Assembly: GCA_964432995.1 (NCBI GenBank)
Contig: CAYSPU010000109.1
Coordinates: 1 to 18,146, forward strand
Reading direction: 5' to 3'
Length of the DNA stretch: 18,146 nt
DNA from: CAYSPU01 sp964432995
Lineage (GTDB): Bacteria; Verrucomicrobiota; Verrucomicrobiia; Limisphaerales; JAHDYP01
The translations under genes and the position numbers were made by a program. Position 1 is the first letter of the stretch. Each line of letters begins with the position of its first letter. Shown here piece by piece: positions 1-7,809 of the stretch. The notes under the pieces are model-generated. The model did no database searches and was not told the origin of the DNA. It saw only the letters and a list, made by a program, of their open reading frames with translations.

Positions 1-478
1 CTTCGGAGACCACGTTGATCCCCCGAACCGGCTGCCCCAACTCCTCAATCCGGGCGCGCACCCCCACCGCGCTGACGTGGGTGCGATGACGATAGACCTT
101 CTCCGCGGGCGCCTGCAGCCGGCGTTCCGCCGGAACCCCCAGCTTCGCCAAAGTGTCCTCGGCGATGGCCGCGTAGCTGGCGTATCCGGACACCAGATGC
201 CCCTTCGGCATCGGACCGCCCGCGGCGATGATCCACTCATAGCCCCCGCGCTCGAACTCCCGAACCGCCGCTCGCAGGCTGCCGTCATTCAGCCAGCCCT
301 CCACAACGAGCACGTTGGCCGGCACCGGATGATGAACGGAGAGAAAGCCGTGCGCCTCCCGCAACACCAACACCAGGGTCAGCGCCCCCAGCACCAACGC
401 CGAAAGCCATGCCCGCCACGTCGGGATCCAGACCGTGGCCTGACGAAACCAGCGGGGCTTGCGCGGTGGCGCGGACAT
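1..478 (-). CDS. DUF218 (YdcF/ElyC/SanA-like) membrane protein, 3' end cut by window
   Basis: An uninterrupted minus-strand frame of 159 codons starts at the ATG at 478-476 (MSAPPRKPRWFRQATVWIPT) and runs off the left edge, so the C-terminus is missing. After a basic N-terminus there is one hydrophobic segment (about residues 23-43, LSALVLGALTLVLVLRE). This is followed by features typical of DUF218: VLVVEGWL, a segment around GGYEWIIAAGG, Y-A-S-Y-A and an LGVPAER segment, then RTHVSAVGVRARIEELG. DUF218 proteins such as ElyC and SanA are bitopic envelope proteins linked to peptidoglycan or lipid-carrier processes, and their biochemical activity is poorly defined. The downstream catalytic-type part of the domain lies outside the window. 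Upstream is a 244-nt non-coding stretch with a perfect palindrome that could be its operator. Family assignment is confident; the exact role is unknown. Confidence 0.8.
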   Translation of the reverse strand, partial: MSAPPRKPRWFRQATVWIPTWRAWLSALVLGALTLVLVLREAHGFLSVHHPVPANVLVVEGWLNDGSLRAAVREFERGGYEWIIAAGGPMPKGHLVSGYASYAAIAEDTLAKLGVPAERRLQAPAEKVYRHRTHVSAVGVRARIEELGQPVRGINVVSE

Positions 479-549
479 CGTTCGCTTGGTCGACACCCTG
501 ACCTCCGCACTGTCACCGATCAAGCCTCATGTCCGGACGTCCGCCTCCC

Positions 550-587
550 GTGCAACTTTTTGTCGTATATACGACAAAAAGTTGCAC
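550..587. promoter_or_regulatory. Perfect 38-bp palindrome (possible operator)
   Basis: Two 19-bp arms meet between 568 and 569 with no mismatch. The core is GTCGTATATACGAC (562-575), flanked by T5 and A5 tracts and then GTGCAAC/GTTGCAC ends. It lies 72-109 nt upstream of the DUF218 start codon and about 136 nt beyond the gspE stop. The AT-rich core stands out from the GC-rich surroundings. A dimeric repressor site (BlaI/CopY or MarR type, for example) is one reading; an interspersed palindromic repeat is another. No U-tract follows on either strand, so an intrinsic terminator is unlikely. The rest of 479-722 shows no coding frame I trust and no clear promoter. Confidence 0.6.
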
Positions 588-722
588 TTGCGGAAAGGAT
601 GCGATCCGGGTTCGAAGAGGCTGGACGGCCTTCTGCCACTCCGCCGGCGCCCAGGCTCCGTCTTGTGCCATTGCCTTCAGACTCCCCGGCGCTCCAGCCG
701 CCTCCGCACCACCGGATCGGGA

Positions 723-1949
723 CTAATCCAGGTCGGTGGCGATGACACGGAGGATTTCCTCGAGGGGAGTCTGGCCGTTGAGAACGCGGCGGGCCGCCAT
801 CTGCCAGAGGGTCCTCATCCCCTGCTGTACCGCCACCTGCTGGAGCGCCCGCGTGGGCATCTTCTGCAAGATGGCGTCGCGCATGATCTCGTCCACGACG
901 AGCATCTCGGTGACGGCCAGGCGCCCGGAGTAACCGGTCTCCAGGCAGTCGCGGCAGCCGGCGCCGCGACGGAACGAGGCCGTTTCCAGATCCTCAGGCG
1001 GCAGCATCCGCACTAGCGTGGGGTCGGGCGTGTATGGTTCGGCGCACAAGGGACAATTCCGTCGAACCAGCCGGAGGCCGAGCACGCCGATGATGCTGGA
1101 GGCGAGCAGGAACGGTTCGAGGCCCATATTGATGAGGCGGGCGAAAACGCCGGCGGTGCTGCCGCTGTGGATCGTGGTGATCACGAGGTGGCCGGTGAGC
1201 CCGGCTTGCACGGCGATCCCCGCGGTCTCCGGATCGCGGATTTCGCCGATCATGATCACCTGAGGGTCCTGTCGCATGAGTGAGCGGAGGGCGACGGGGT
1301 AGGTGAATTCGCGGTGCGGGTTGATCTGGGCCTGGCTGACCATGGGGAGATTGAACTCAACCGGGTCCTCAACGGTGCTAATGCTGATTGTGGATCCGGC
1401 GCGCTCCACGAGGTGGTGGAGCGACGCGTAGATGGCGGTCGTCTTGCCGGAACCGGTCGGACCGGTCAGCAGCAAGAGGCCGCTGGGCCGTTCGAGCAGA
1501 CGGATCAGGCTCTGGAGCGTTTCCTCCTCGAAACTCAGGCCGCGCAGGTCGAAGCTCCGGTTCTGCGGGTCGAAGATCCGGATGACGATCTTCTCCCCGC
1601 GCACGGTCGGGAAGACGGAGACCCGCAGTTCGACGCCGCCGATGGCCGGGCTGGCCGGGACATGTCCTTCCTGGGGCACATCGTTCTGGTACGAGACCAG
1701 GTTGGCCATCACCTTCAGTCGGCCGGAGACCTTGTCCCGCAAGTCCAGCGGAAGGTGAATCAACTCCGTCAGGACTCCGTGCAGGCGGAGGCGCACGACC
1801 AGCGATCGTTCCCAGGGTTCGATGTGGATGTCGCTCGCGCCGGCTTTGACGGCATCGAGCACGAGGTGGTTGACCAGGGTCCCGATCTCCGCCCGGGACG
1901 GGTCTTCGAGCGACTGCCAATAGCGGGTGGTCTCGTGAGCTTGGGACAT
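723..1949 (-). CDS. GspE/PulE/PilB-family secretion/pilus ATPase lacking the N-terminal domain
   Basis: The 408-residue protein has every hallmark of type II secretion/type IV pilus assembly ATPases: an N2-like region with ASDIHIEP (about 38-45), Walker A GPTGSGKTT (163-171), Asp box TVEDPVE (192-198), Walker B VIMIGEIRD (231-239) and His box GHLVITTIHS (253-262). The tetracysteine zinc module is formed by C299/C302 and C332/C335. These hexameric cytoplasmic motors drive pseudopilus or pilus subunit movement. Canonical family members are about 550-570 residues because of an N-terminal MshEN/GspE-N domain, which is absent here; the protein begins almost directly at the N2 domain. No pilin, GspD, GspF or GspC gene is in the window, so it is an orphan locally. 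The start lies 15 nt from the stop of the upstream oxidoreductase gene, suggesting co-transcription; no strong Shine-Dalgarno is visible. Confidence 0.93.
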   Translation of the reverse strand: MSQAHETTRYWQSLEDPSRAEIGTLVNHLVLDAVKAGASDIHIEPWERSLVVRLRLHGVLTELIHLPLDLRDKVSGRLKVMANLVSYQNDVPQEGHVPASPAIGGVELRVSVFPTVRGEKIVIRIFDPQNRSFDLRGLSFEEETLQSLIRLLERPSGLLLLTGPTGSGKTTAIYASLHHLVERAGSTISISTVEDPVEFNLPMVSQAQINPHREFTYPVALRSLMRQDPQVIMIGEIRDPETAGIAVQAGLTGHLVITTIHSGSTAGVFARLINMGLEPFLLASSIIGVLGLRLVRRNCPLCAEPYTPDPTLVRMLPPEDLETASFRRGAGCRDCLETGYSGRLAVTEMLVVDEIMRDAILQKMPTRALQQVAVQQGMRTLWQMAARRVLNGQTPLEEILRVIATDLD

Positions 1950-1964
1950 GAGCGTCTCGCGGGG

Positions 1965-3341
1965 TCAGAGAGTCCAGCCGCTGCGGTAAGGAGGGTTGAT
2001 CCACGCATTGGCCTCGTCGAGGTTGGTGACGCGCCGGGCTTGGCTGTCCCAGAGCAGCTTCTGCCCGGGATGCCGCAGGGCCAGCACGCCCAACAGCGCG
2101 ACTTCGGTCAACGCCCCGCCGTATTGGAAGTTGGAGCCGGCCGGCTTGCGCGACTTGCACGCCGCCAACCACTCCGCGTGGTGTCCGGGCGAGCGCGCGA
2201 TCGACTGCGCTGGCCGCACAAAGGCGTCGTTCTTCGTCTTCGGGATGATCTGGGCGCCGCCCGCGCCGTGGGATCCGTAGAGGATCTTGCCACGATCGCC
2301 GATCACGAGCGCGCCGATGCCGGGCAGTTCGCGGTTGGGTTCGAGTTCGGGAGGGCGCGGCGCTTTGCGGCTTCCATCGTGCCAGGTGAGCCGGACTGCG
2401 GGGCGTTTCTCCCGGGCGGGGAACTCGTAGCGGATGATGCAACCGGGCGGGAATGTCTCCGCCCGCACCTTCGGATCGTCGTATTCATCCGCCTCGGCCT
2501 CGACGCTGGAGGGCGCGCCCAGGTTCAGCGCCCAGAAGACGGGATCGACGACGTGGCAGGTCCAGTCGCCGAGGATGCCGGTGCCGAAGTCGACCCAGCC
2601 GCGCCACGTGCCCGGGAGATAAACCGAGTGGTAGGGCCGCCGGGCGGCGGGTCCAAGCCAGAGATCCCAATCCAGGGTGGGAGGCACGGGGAGCACTTCG
2701 GGCGGCCGAACGCGGAATCCCCGGGGGCGATACGAGTTCTGGCACCAGGCGTGGACTTCGGTCACGGTGCCGATCGCTCCGGCCCACACCATTTCGCAGA
2801 ACTGGCGGATGGAGTCGAACGAGTGCCCCTGGTTGCCGAGTTGGGTGATCACGCCCTTCTCGCGGGCGGCTTCGGTCAAGCGCCGCACCTCGTGCAACGA
2901 ATGCGCCAGCGGCTTTTCGCAATACACATCCTTCCCCAGTTGGATGGCGGCCATCGCGATCACGGCGTGAGTATGGTCGGGGGTAGACACCGCCACGGCG
3001 TCGATTTCCTTGCCGAGCTGATCGAACAGGCGCCGGTAATCGCGGAAGAACTTCGCCTTGGGAAAACGTTCGCGCGCCTTGGCCCCCCGCTGTTCGTCCA
3101 CGTCGCAGAGGGCGACGATGCTCTCGCGGGCCATTTCGCTGAGGTTGTCTCCCCCCCGGCCGCCGATGCCGACGCAGGCGAGGTTGAGGCGGCCGCTGGG
3201 CGGGGTGGCCCCGTGCAGGCCGAGGACGTGCGGGGCAACGATGCTGAAGAGGGCGGCCCGCTGGAGGAAGTGACGACGGGAAGAGACGTCCACGGCCGAG
3301 CTGCAGGCGACGAGTGAGCCGGAATGGGTGGGGGAATTCAT
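1965..3341 (-). CDS. Tat-exported Gfo/Idh/MocA family oxidoreductase
   Basis: The 458-residue protein begins with a Tat-type signal (twin arginine in SSRRHFLQRAALF, residues 20-32, then a short hydrophobic stretch ending near GLHGA). A Rossmann nucleotide-binding segment follows (LNLACVGIGGRGGDNL, about 52-67). Next come CDVDE (79-83), STPDHTHA (119-126) and the family's EKP motif (CEKPLAH, 141-147), whose lysine is the usual catalytic residue. The C-terminal part carries the alpha/beta substrate domain with GHHAEWLAACKSRKP near its end. Members use tightly bound NAD(P) to oxidise or rearrange sugars and polyols; the substrate cannot be read from the sequence. Multiple Tat-exported copies are common in Verrucomicrobiota and Planctomycetota. 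The gene is preceded by a 211-nt gap and followed after 15 nt by the gspE-like gene. The functional link to that ATPase is unclear. Confidence 0.93.
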   Translation of the reverse strand: MNSPTHSGSLVACSSAVDVSSRRHFLQRAALFSIVAPHVLGLHGATPPSGRLNLACVGIGGRGGDNLSEMARESIVALCDVDEQRGAKARERFPKAKFFRDYRRLFDQLGKEIDAVAVSTPDHTHAVIAMAAIQLGKDVYCEKPLAHSLHEVRRLTEAAREKGVITQLGNQGHSFDSIRQFCEMVWAGAIGTVTEVHAWCQNSYRPRGFRVRPPEVLPVPPTLDWDLWLGPAARRPYHSVYLPGTWRGWVDFGTGILGDWTCHVVDPVFWALNLGAPSSVEAEADEYDDPKVRAETFPPGCIIRYEFPAREKRPAVRLTWHDGSRKAPRPPELEPNRELPGIGALVIGDRGKILYGSHGAGGAQIIPKTKNDAFVRPAQSIARSPGHHAEWLAACKSRKPAGSNFQYGGALTEVALLGVLALRHPGQKLLWDSQARRVTNLDEANAWINPPYRSGWTL

Positions 3342-3552
3342 GGTGCAGTCGTTACCGGTCTACTTACCGCTTCGCCGCGGGTCCCGTCACGCCTCGAATT
3401 CTGCACTGGTGGTTCACCACGGGTCCATCTTCCCTGCAACTCACCCGTGTCAGGCTGGATGAGCGGAGCAGAACGCACACACCCTCGGCTGCGCAGACGA
3501 GCCGCGGTCCGAAGGATCCGGCGACCGATGAACAGTGCCGAACCCCGCGGCT
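3342..3552. other. Intergenic region between yidR-like and oxidoreductase genes
   Basis: This 211-nt stretch lies between two minus-strand genes and should hold the promoter of the oxidoreductase gene. I see no convincing -35/-10 pair, no terminator with a U-tract and no plausible small gene. The open frames here have no recognisable protein features. Confidence 0.4.
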
Positions 3553-4872
3553 TCACCACTCGGCAACCCAAACCTGGTTGTGCCATTGCCCTCCGTCGCT
3601 CACGCGGCGCACATAGGCGATCCGCCGGCCGTCCGGCGAGAAAACGCAGGCCTCGGGGCGCGGCACCTCATCCCCCGCGGCCCGCACCGTCAGGCGAATC
3701 CCACTGCCCGTGGCCACCTCGGTGACCCAGACGCTACCGTCCATCGCATGGGCGATCCAGCGGCCGTCGGGGCTCCAACTGAACGCGGAGGCGATACTCC
3801 ACGGATTCCGGGTGACCTGCTTTGGTTCTCCGCCGGCCGGCGCCACCGTCCACAACTGGACGACACCCTGGTCGTCTTTCATGAGGAAGGCGATGCGCGA
3901 GCCATCCGGCGAACTGCGCAGCCAATGCCGCGGTCCCTGCAGCCCCGGGTAGCGTCGTCGGTCCGTGTGCGTCAGCCGCCGTTGCACGGTGCCTCGCGGA
4001 GGAAACGGCAGGCGCGTGGCCGTGCCGGCCAGGGGGAGATCGCCGGGCACGGTCAGGTCTTCCGGGAGATCGACGAGAAACACTTCGGCCACCGTCTCCC
4101 GGTGTTCGGTGGCCACGTGCCCTTGGAAAGCGAGCGCGTGCCGTTGCCAGGAGCCGTCCGGCCGGCGATACCCCCGAACGCCAACCCAGCCTTCCTCACA
4201 GGCGCGGCAGATCTCGTCCGAACCCGGCCGCGGGTTGGCGGTCGTGCGCGTGACCAGAACGGAGAAGGCCTCGCCGTCGTGGTTGCGCGGATGTCTGGCG
4301 GGCACGGAAACGGGGCGCCCCAAGAGGCTGACACCGACGTTGCGCAAATTGACATCGTGATCCGGAGGCGACTCGTGGAACTCCGCCAGGACGTGGTCTT
4401 CGTAAGTGAAACTGACGAGGTTGCCGTCCGGGCTGAAGACGTGCACATGGGAGCCGCCGCGCAGGGCGCCGGGGGTGAAGGGGGGGACGAGATCGCGGGC
4501 GTCCAGACGCCGGGCTACGCCGGGGCGGCCGGCGTCCACCATCACGCCCTGGCGGTGGTAGGGTCCGTAGGACCACTCGGGCGTTGGTTGCTCGGGTCCG
4601 AGGATGAACACGACTTGTTCGGCCACCGGGCTCCAGGTTACGACGCCGCAGTGCGCGCCGCGTTGGGAACGGTACAGGACCTCCACCTGGCCGGTCCGGA
4701 CGTGGACGCGCTCGATGGTGTCCCCGTCAAAGACATTCCCCGCCGGGTCGGAACGCGTGTCGTAGACCACCCATTCGCCAGGGGGCGACCAGACGCCGAT
4801 GTTGGTGAGGATATGTCCGCGCGGGTTGCGCGTCAGTTGGCGTTCGCGGGCGTTTGCAGGTTCGTCGGCCAC
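3553..4872 (-). CDS. yidR: YidR-like DUF3748 / TolB-type beta-propeller protein
   Basis: The protein has the landmarks of the DUF3748 family (E. coli YidR): RQLTRNPRGHILTN at the start, WVVYDTRSD, DTIERVHVRTG, GALRGGSHVHVFSPDG and FTYEDHVLAEFH, then DVNLRNVGVSLLG. Two TolB/WD40-like repeats close the protein (RSSPDGSRIAFLMKD and SWSPDGRWIAHAMDG). The longest open frame begins at 4968, but its first 32 residues overlap uppP and include a C-rich run that is only the uppP (CTG)n tract read in another frame. I therefore choose the GTG at 4872-4870: a GGAGG sits at 4878-4882 with 5-nt spacing, and homology begins a few residues later. That gives 439 residues without a clear signal peptide. The function is unknown; a periplasmic or cytosolic propeller used for binding is the general expectation. 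It follows uppP by 16 nt and is probably co-transcribed with it. Confidence 0.85.
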   Translation of the reverse strand: MADEPANARERQLTRNPRGHILTNIGVWSPPGEWVVYDTRSDPAGNVFDGDTIERVHVRTGQVEVLYRSQRGAHCGVVTWSPVAEQVVFILGPEQPTPEWSYGPYHRQGVMVDAGRPGVARRLDARDLVPPFTPGALRGGSHVHVFSPDGNLVSFTYEDHVLAEFHESPPDHDVNLRNVGVSLLGRPVSVPARHPRNHDGEAFSVLVTRTTANPRPGSDEICRACEEGWVGVRGYRRPDGSWQRHALAFQGHVATEHRETVAEVFLVDLPEDLTVPGDLPLAGTATRLPFPPRGTVQRRLTHTDRRRYPGLQGPRHWLRSSPDGSRIAFLMKDDQGVVQLWTVAPAGGEPKQVTRNPWSIASAFSWSPDGRWIAHAMDGSVWVTEVATGSGIRLTVRAAGDEVPRPEACVFSPDGRRIAYVRRVSDGGQWHNQVWVAEW

Positions 4873-4877
4873 TGGAT

Positions 4878-4882
4878 CCTCC
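4878..4882 (-). promoter_or_regulatory. Shine-Dalgarno GGAGG deciding the GTG start of the yidR-like gene
   Basis: GGAGG on the minus strand lies 5 nt before the GTG at 4872-4870, inside the 16-nt gap after the uppP stop. It is one of the few strong ribosome sites in this window and supports the short form over the ATG at 4968. Confidence 0.65.
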
Positions 4883-4888
4883 AGGCGT

Positions 4889-5674
4889 TCACCGGAGCAG
4901 CAGCAGCAGCAGCAGGCCCAGGCCGATCCGGTACCAGCCAAAGCCTTCGAAGGTGTGCGACTGCACAAACCGCAGCAACCACTTCACCGCGGCAAAGGCC
5001 GTCGCCGCGGAGACCACCAGTCCCAGCAACAGGTAGCCCCAGGCCACCGGCGGGGCCGTCGGGTCCTTCAGCGCCCCATGCAGCTCCAGCGCGCCCGCGG
5101 CCACCAAGGTCGGGATCCCGAGAAGAAAGGAGAACTCCGTTGCCGCCGGGCGGTTCACTCCCACCATGAGCCCCATCAGGATGGTGGACCCGGAGCGCGA
5201 GGCGCCGGGGAATACGGCCGCCAGGAGCTGCCCGGCTCCCATCAGCAGCGCCGCCGGCCAGGAAACCTCATCGGTCGCGGTGCGTCCTCTCAGCCAGCGT
5301 TCCACCGCGATGAACAGGACGCCGCCGATGAGGGTGGCCCAGGCCACGGGCACGGCGGTTTCCGGAAGCTCGAAGCCCAGGCCTTTCCGGAGGATCAACC
5401 CGCCGACGCCCGTCAGGACGAAGGCCACGATCAGTTTCAGCAGGTAATCGCGGTTGGCCTTCTCCCGCCAGCCGACCAGCATGCGCTGCAGCCGGTCCGC
5501 AAACACCAGGAGCACCGCCACCACCGCCCCGCTCTGGATCCCCACGTTGAACACCGCCGGCTGGTGCCCCAGCCAGTGCTCGGCGATCAGCAGATGCCCG
5601 GTCGAAGAAATGGGCAGAAACTCCGTCACCCCCTCGATGACGCCCAGAATCACGATCGCGAGCCACTCCGGCAT
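4889..5674 (-). CDS. uppP: Undecaprenyl-diphosphate phosphatase UppP (BacA)
   Basis: This integral membrane enzyme dephosphorylates undecaprenyl diphosphate to recycle the lipid carrier for peptidoglycan and other surface polymers, and gives bacitracin tolerance when overproduced. The protein (261 residues from the ATG at 5674) starts MPEWLAIVILGVIEGVTEFL and continues into PISSTGHL. It carries the ExxxE motif (E14, E18) with H27, and the PGASRSGST motif (156-164) with R160 as the catalytic arginine. Several hydrophobic helices fit the family's topology and length. The open frame extends to 5755, but the extra 27 residues are not family-like. The C-terminus is a leucine run encoded by six CTG codons (4898-4915) plus CTC, then Arg and stop. 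It is divergent from the SPFH genes and leads into the yidR-like gene. Confidence 0.96.
   Translation of the reverse strand: MPEWLAIVILGVIEGVTEFLPISSTGHLLIAEHWLGHQPAVFNVGIQSGAVVAVLLVFADRLQRMLVGWREKANRDYLLKLIVAFVLTGVGGLILRKGLGFELPETAVPVAWATLIGGVLFIAVERWLRGRTATDEVSWPAALLMGAGQLLAAVFPGASRSGSTILMGLMVGVNRPAATEFSFLLGIPTLVAAGALELHGALKDPTAPPVAWGYLLLGLVVSAATAFAAVKWLLRFVQSHTFEGFGWYRIGLGLLLLLLLR
4898..4915. repeat. (CAG/CTG)6 trinucleotide tract
   Basis: Six perfect CTG codons on the minus strand encode part of the Leu7 C-terminus of UppP, just before its final Arg and stop. Copy-number change would alter only the number of leucines and not the reading frame. Confidence 0.8.
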
Positions 5675-5802
5675 CGCCCGTTTAGACGCGAAAACCGGCA
5701 GACGGGCAAGCGCAAATCCGGCAATCCAAAACCGCCATGGAATTCTACTTGGCACGACGGGCGTCTCTCGGCTATCGATCGGCCCACAAACCCCAATCCC
5801 AT
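5675..5802. promoter_or_regulatory. Divergent intergenic region, uppP / SPFH operon
   Basis: This 128-nt stretch separates the two divergent start codons and must contain both promoters. For the plus strand a weak sigma-70-like pair can be drawn: TTGGCA at 5749-5754 and TATCGA at 5773-5778 with 18-nt spacing. If it is used, the upstream ATG at 5737 cannot be the SPFH start, which agrees with the choice of 5803. The match is poor and remains speculative. Confidence 0.3.
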
Positions 5803-6795
5803 ATGACCACTTTCATCGGATGCGTCTTCGGATTCGTCGCCTGGTTCCTGATGCGCTACCTCGTCGCCGGTTTGTACACGGTCGACCAGAACGAACGCGC
5901 CGTGAAGACCTCGTTCGGTCGGGCGCAACGCGTCTCCGAGACGGCGACGACCTTGGAAGATCCGATCTCGGCGGGTCTGGAGGGAGATGAGCGGGCGCGC
6001 TACTCGTATCCGCAGGTGCGCGTGATTCCGCCGGGCGGCCCGTATTTCAAGTGGCCGTGGGAACGGGTCCACAAGGTATCGGTGGCGACGCAGACCGTGA
6101 ACATGGCCTTCGACCCGGAGAATCCGGAGGCGAACCTGGGCGGGACGGTGTTGGAGGCGGTGACGAAGGACCAGTTGAACACCGGCCTCAGCGGCCAGCT
6201 CCGCTACCGGGTCTCCGAGCGCAACCTCTACGCCTTCCTCTTCGGCGTGAAGAACCCCATCGCTCACGTCATGGGCTACTTCGTGTCCGTGCTGCGCGAG
6301 CGCATCGCCAACTTCGAAGCCCCCCGGACCCAGGAGGCGGCGGCCGCCGAGGCGCCGGAATCGGGCACCGCCCACGGCATCTCGATCAACGACCTCCGCA
6401 AGAACCTCCGCGACCTGAACGAACACATGGACCGGGAGTGCGCCACCTCGCCGGCCCGCTACGGGATCGTGCTCGACGCCTCCCTCATCACGGGGATCGA
6501 TCCACCCGGCGAAGTCGAGTCCGCCCTGGCGGCCATCAACACCGCCCATAACCAGGTCTCCTCAGACATCAGCCTGGCCCAGGCGGCGGCCGACCAGAAG
6601 ATCGTCCAGTCCCGTCGCGCGGTGGAAATCGAGACCTTGAAGGCGCAGGCGGAGGTCGAGCCGCTCGAACGGTTGGCGGACCAATTGACCGAGCTGAAGC
6701 GGAGCGGGCCCGGTTCGCTCGAAGCCTACATCCGGAATGTTCGCCTCAATCTCTATAGCCAGGCTACGGAAGCCTTCGTGGAGGGACAGCCATGA
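5803..6795 (+). CDS. SPFH/band-7 (HflK/prohibitin-like) membrane protein
   Basis: The protein (330 residues from the ATG at 5803) has one N-terminal membrane segment (about 4-24, FIGCVFGFVAWFLMRYLVAGL). An SPFH domain follows with TVDQNERAVKTSFGR (26-40), GGPYFKWPWERVHKVS (78-93) and ISINDLRKNL (193-202). The C-terminal third is charged, alanine-rich and probably coiled coil (about 250-300). GPYFKWPW and VHKVSVATQTVN resemble HflK-type members. SPFH proteins oligomerise into membrane cages or microdomains and often regulate proteases. A longer frame begins at 5737, but the membrane helix should sit at the N-terminus, so the ATG at 5803 is preferred although no Shine-Dalgarno precedes it. Its stop overlaps the start of the next SPFH gene (ATGA), indicating translational coupling and a two-subunit complex. 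Confidence 0.88.
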   Translation: MTTFIGCVFGFVAWFLMRYLVAGLYTVDQNERAVKTSFGRAQRVSETATTLEDPISAGLEGDERARYSYPQVRVIPPGGPYFKWPWERVHKVSVATQTVNMAFDPENPEANLGGTVLEAVTKDQLNTGLSGQLRYRVSERNLYAFLFGVKNPIAHVMGYFVSVLRERIANFEAPRTQEAAAAEAPESGTAHGISINDLRKNLRDLNEHMDRECATSPARYGIVLDASLITGIDPPGEVESALAAINTAHNQVSSDISLAQAAADQKIVQSRRAVEIETLKAQAEVEPLERLADQLTELKRSGPGSLEAYIRNVRLNLYSQATEAFVEGQP

Positions 6796-7760
6796 CCAAC
6801 TTTCTCATCGGAGCCGTCGTCACGTTCTTCGCGTCGATGGTGCTGGTGCCGGTCCTGCTGGGTTTGGCGAAGTTCTTCGGGTGTTACGACATCGTCGAGG
6901 AACGCCGGTGCCACGTCTATATGTTGTTCGGCAAGGTGGTGGCCATCCTCGACCAGCCGGGACTCCAGCTTCTGCCGCTCTCCATGGGCCCCAAGGCGCT
7001 CGTCATCCGGCTCCTCGGCCGGCGCTACGTGCTGGACATGCGTGTGGACCAGGAATACCTCCGCAGCCAGCCGGTCAACTCGGAAGAAGGCGCCCCCATG
7101 GGCATCGGCATCTGGTACGAGATGTACATCAGCGATCCGGTCGCCTACCTCTTCAAGAATGCCGACCCGCGCGGCTCGCTCGCCGCCAACGTCAGCAACT
7201 CGACCGTCCGCTGCCTCAGCAACATGCCGCTCGACCGGATGCTCGCCAACCGGCACGGCATGAGCCAGACCGTGCGCGACGAGGTCTCGCCCAAATCCCA
7301 TGAATGGGGCTACAAACTGGGTTCGGTCTACATCCGCAAGGTCCACTTCCGCGATCGCGAGATGATCCGCCAAATCGAAAGCAAGGTGGTCAATCGGCTC
7401 CGCCAGGTTACCGCCGCCATCCGGCAGGACGGCGCCAACCGGGTCAGCATCATCACCAGCACCGCCGAACGCCAGGCGGCGGTCGAGTTCGCCAAGGCCG
7501 GGGCCATCCGACCGCAGATTGTGGGCCGCGCCTTGCAGCGGATCTCCAGTGACCGCGAGGTGGCGGATGCCCTGTTCGAGGTGCTCGAGAGCCAGCGGCT
7601 GATCGACGGGGAAGCCCGGATTACGCTGGTCCCTCCGGGGAACAGTCTGTTGGCGCAGTTGGTGGCAGCGCAGGGAGGCGCGCCCGAGCGTCGCAAACCG
7701 GGCGCGCCGGCCGAACACCCGGCCTCCTCACCTGCTCCCCCACCCGTGCCGACAGCATGA
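6792..7760 (+). CDS. Second SPFH/band-7 (HflC-like) membrane protein
   Basis: The 322-residue protein starts with a membrane helix (about 5-26, LIGAVVTFFASMVLVPVLLGL). An SPFH domain follows: EERRCHVYMLFGKVVAIL, then LDQPGLQLLP, and YVLDMRVDQEYLRSQPVNSE, which is the region where HflC/stomatin members have their conserved DQE-type strand. RQIESKVVNRLRQVTAAIRQ and TAERQAAVEFAKAGAIRP form the helical C-terminal part. The tail is disordered and Pro/Ala-rich (from about residue 295). The ATG overlaps the preceding stop by 4 bp, and GGAGGG lies just upstream. The pair looks like HflK/HflC or two-component flotillin-like complexes, but neither FtsH nor NfeD is adjacent. A convergent SDH-type proteinase lies 458 bp downstream and could be a partner. 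Confidence 0.88.
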   Translation: MTNFLIGAVVTFFASMVLVPVLLGLAKFFGCYDIVEERRCHVYMLFGKVVAILDQPGLQLLPLSMGPKALVIRLLGRRYVLDMRVDQEYLRSQPVNSEEGAPMGIGIWYEMYISDPVAYLFKNADPRGSLAANVSNSTVRCLSNMPLDRMLANRHGMSQTVRDEVSPKSHEWGYKLGSVYIRKVHFRDREMIRQIESKVVNRLRQVTAAIRQDGANRVSIITSTAERQAAVEFAKAGAIRPQIVGRALQRISSDREVADALFEVLESQRLIDGEARITLVPPGNSLLAQLVAAQGGAPERRKPGAPAEHPASSPAPPPVPTA

Positions 7761-7809
7761 GAAGTTGCCGAACTGCCAGTCCGCGCCTCGTCCCGCGGCC
7801 GGGCGCTCC

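Noticed and set aside
529..726. 65-codon plus-strand frame spanning the palindrome
   Set aside because: It exists only because the palindrome lacks stops; no ribosome site or family resemblance. The GGGTTCGAAG segment nearby recalls a tRNA T-loop, but no T-stem or cloverleaf can be built.
1314..3317. 667-codon plus-strand open frame
   Set aside because: It lies antisense to the gspE-like and oxidoreductase genes, whose frames carry full family motifs; long antisense frames are expected in GC-rich DNA.
3390..3425. GTGGT/ACCAC mini-hairpin upstream of the oxidoreductase gene
   Set aside because: Five-base stem with no U-tract or positional logic; such matches are common by chance.
4555..4580. 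GTAG followed by a small GGTCC/GGACC hairpin
   Set aside because: It is inside the yidR-like coding region, the stem is only 5 bp and it lacks the shared leader of the intergenic REP-like units.
3535..5169. 544-codon plus-strand open frame
   Set aside because: Antisense shadow of the yidR-like gene and the 3' half of uppP; composition is low-complexity and no domain is recognisable.
5650..6549. 299-codon minus-strand frame across the first SPFH gene
   Set aside because: The SPFH frame on the plus strand has a clear domain and membrane helix; this one is a Gly/Arg/Val-rich shadow.
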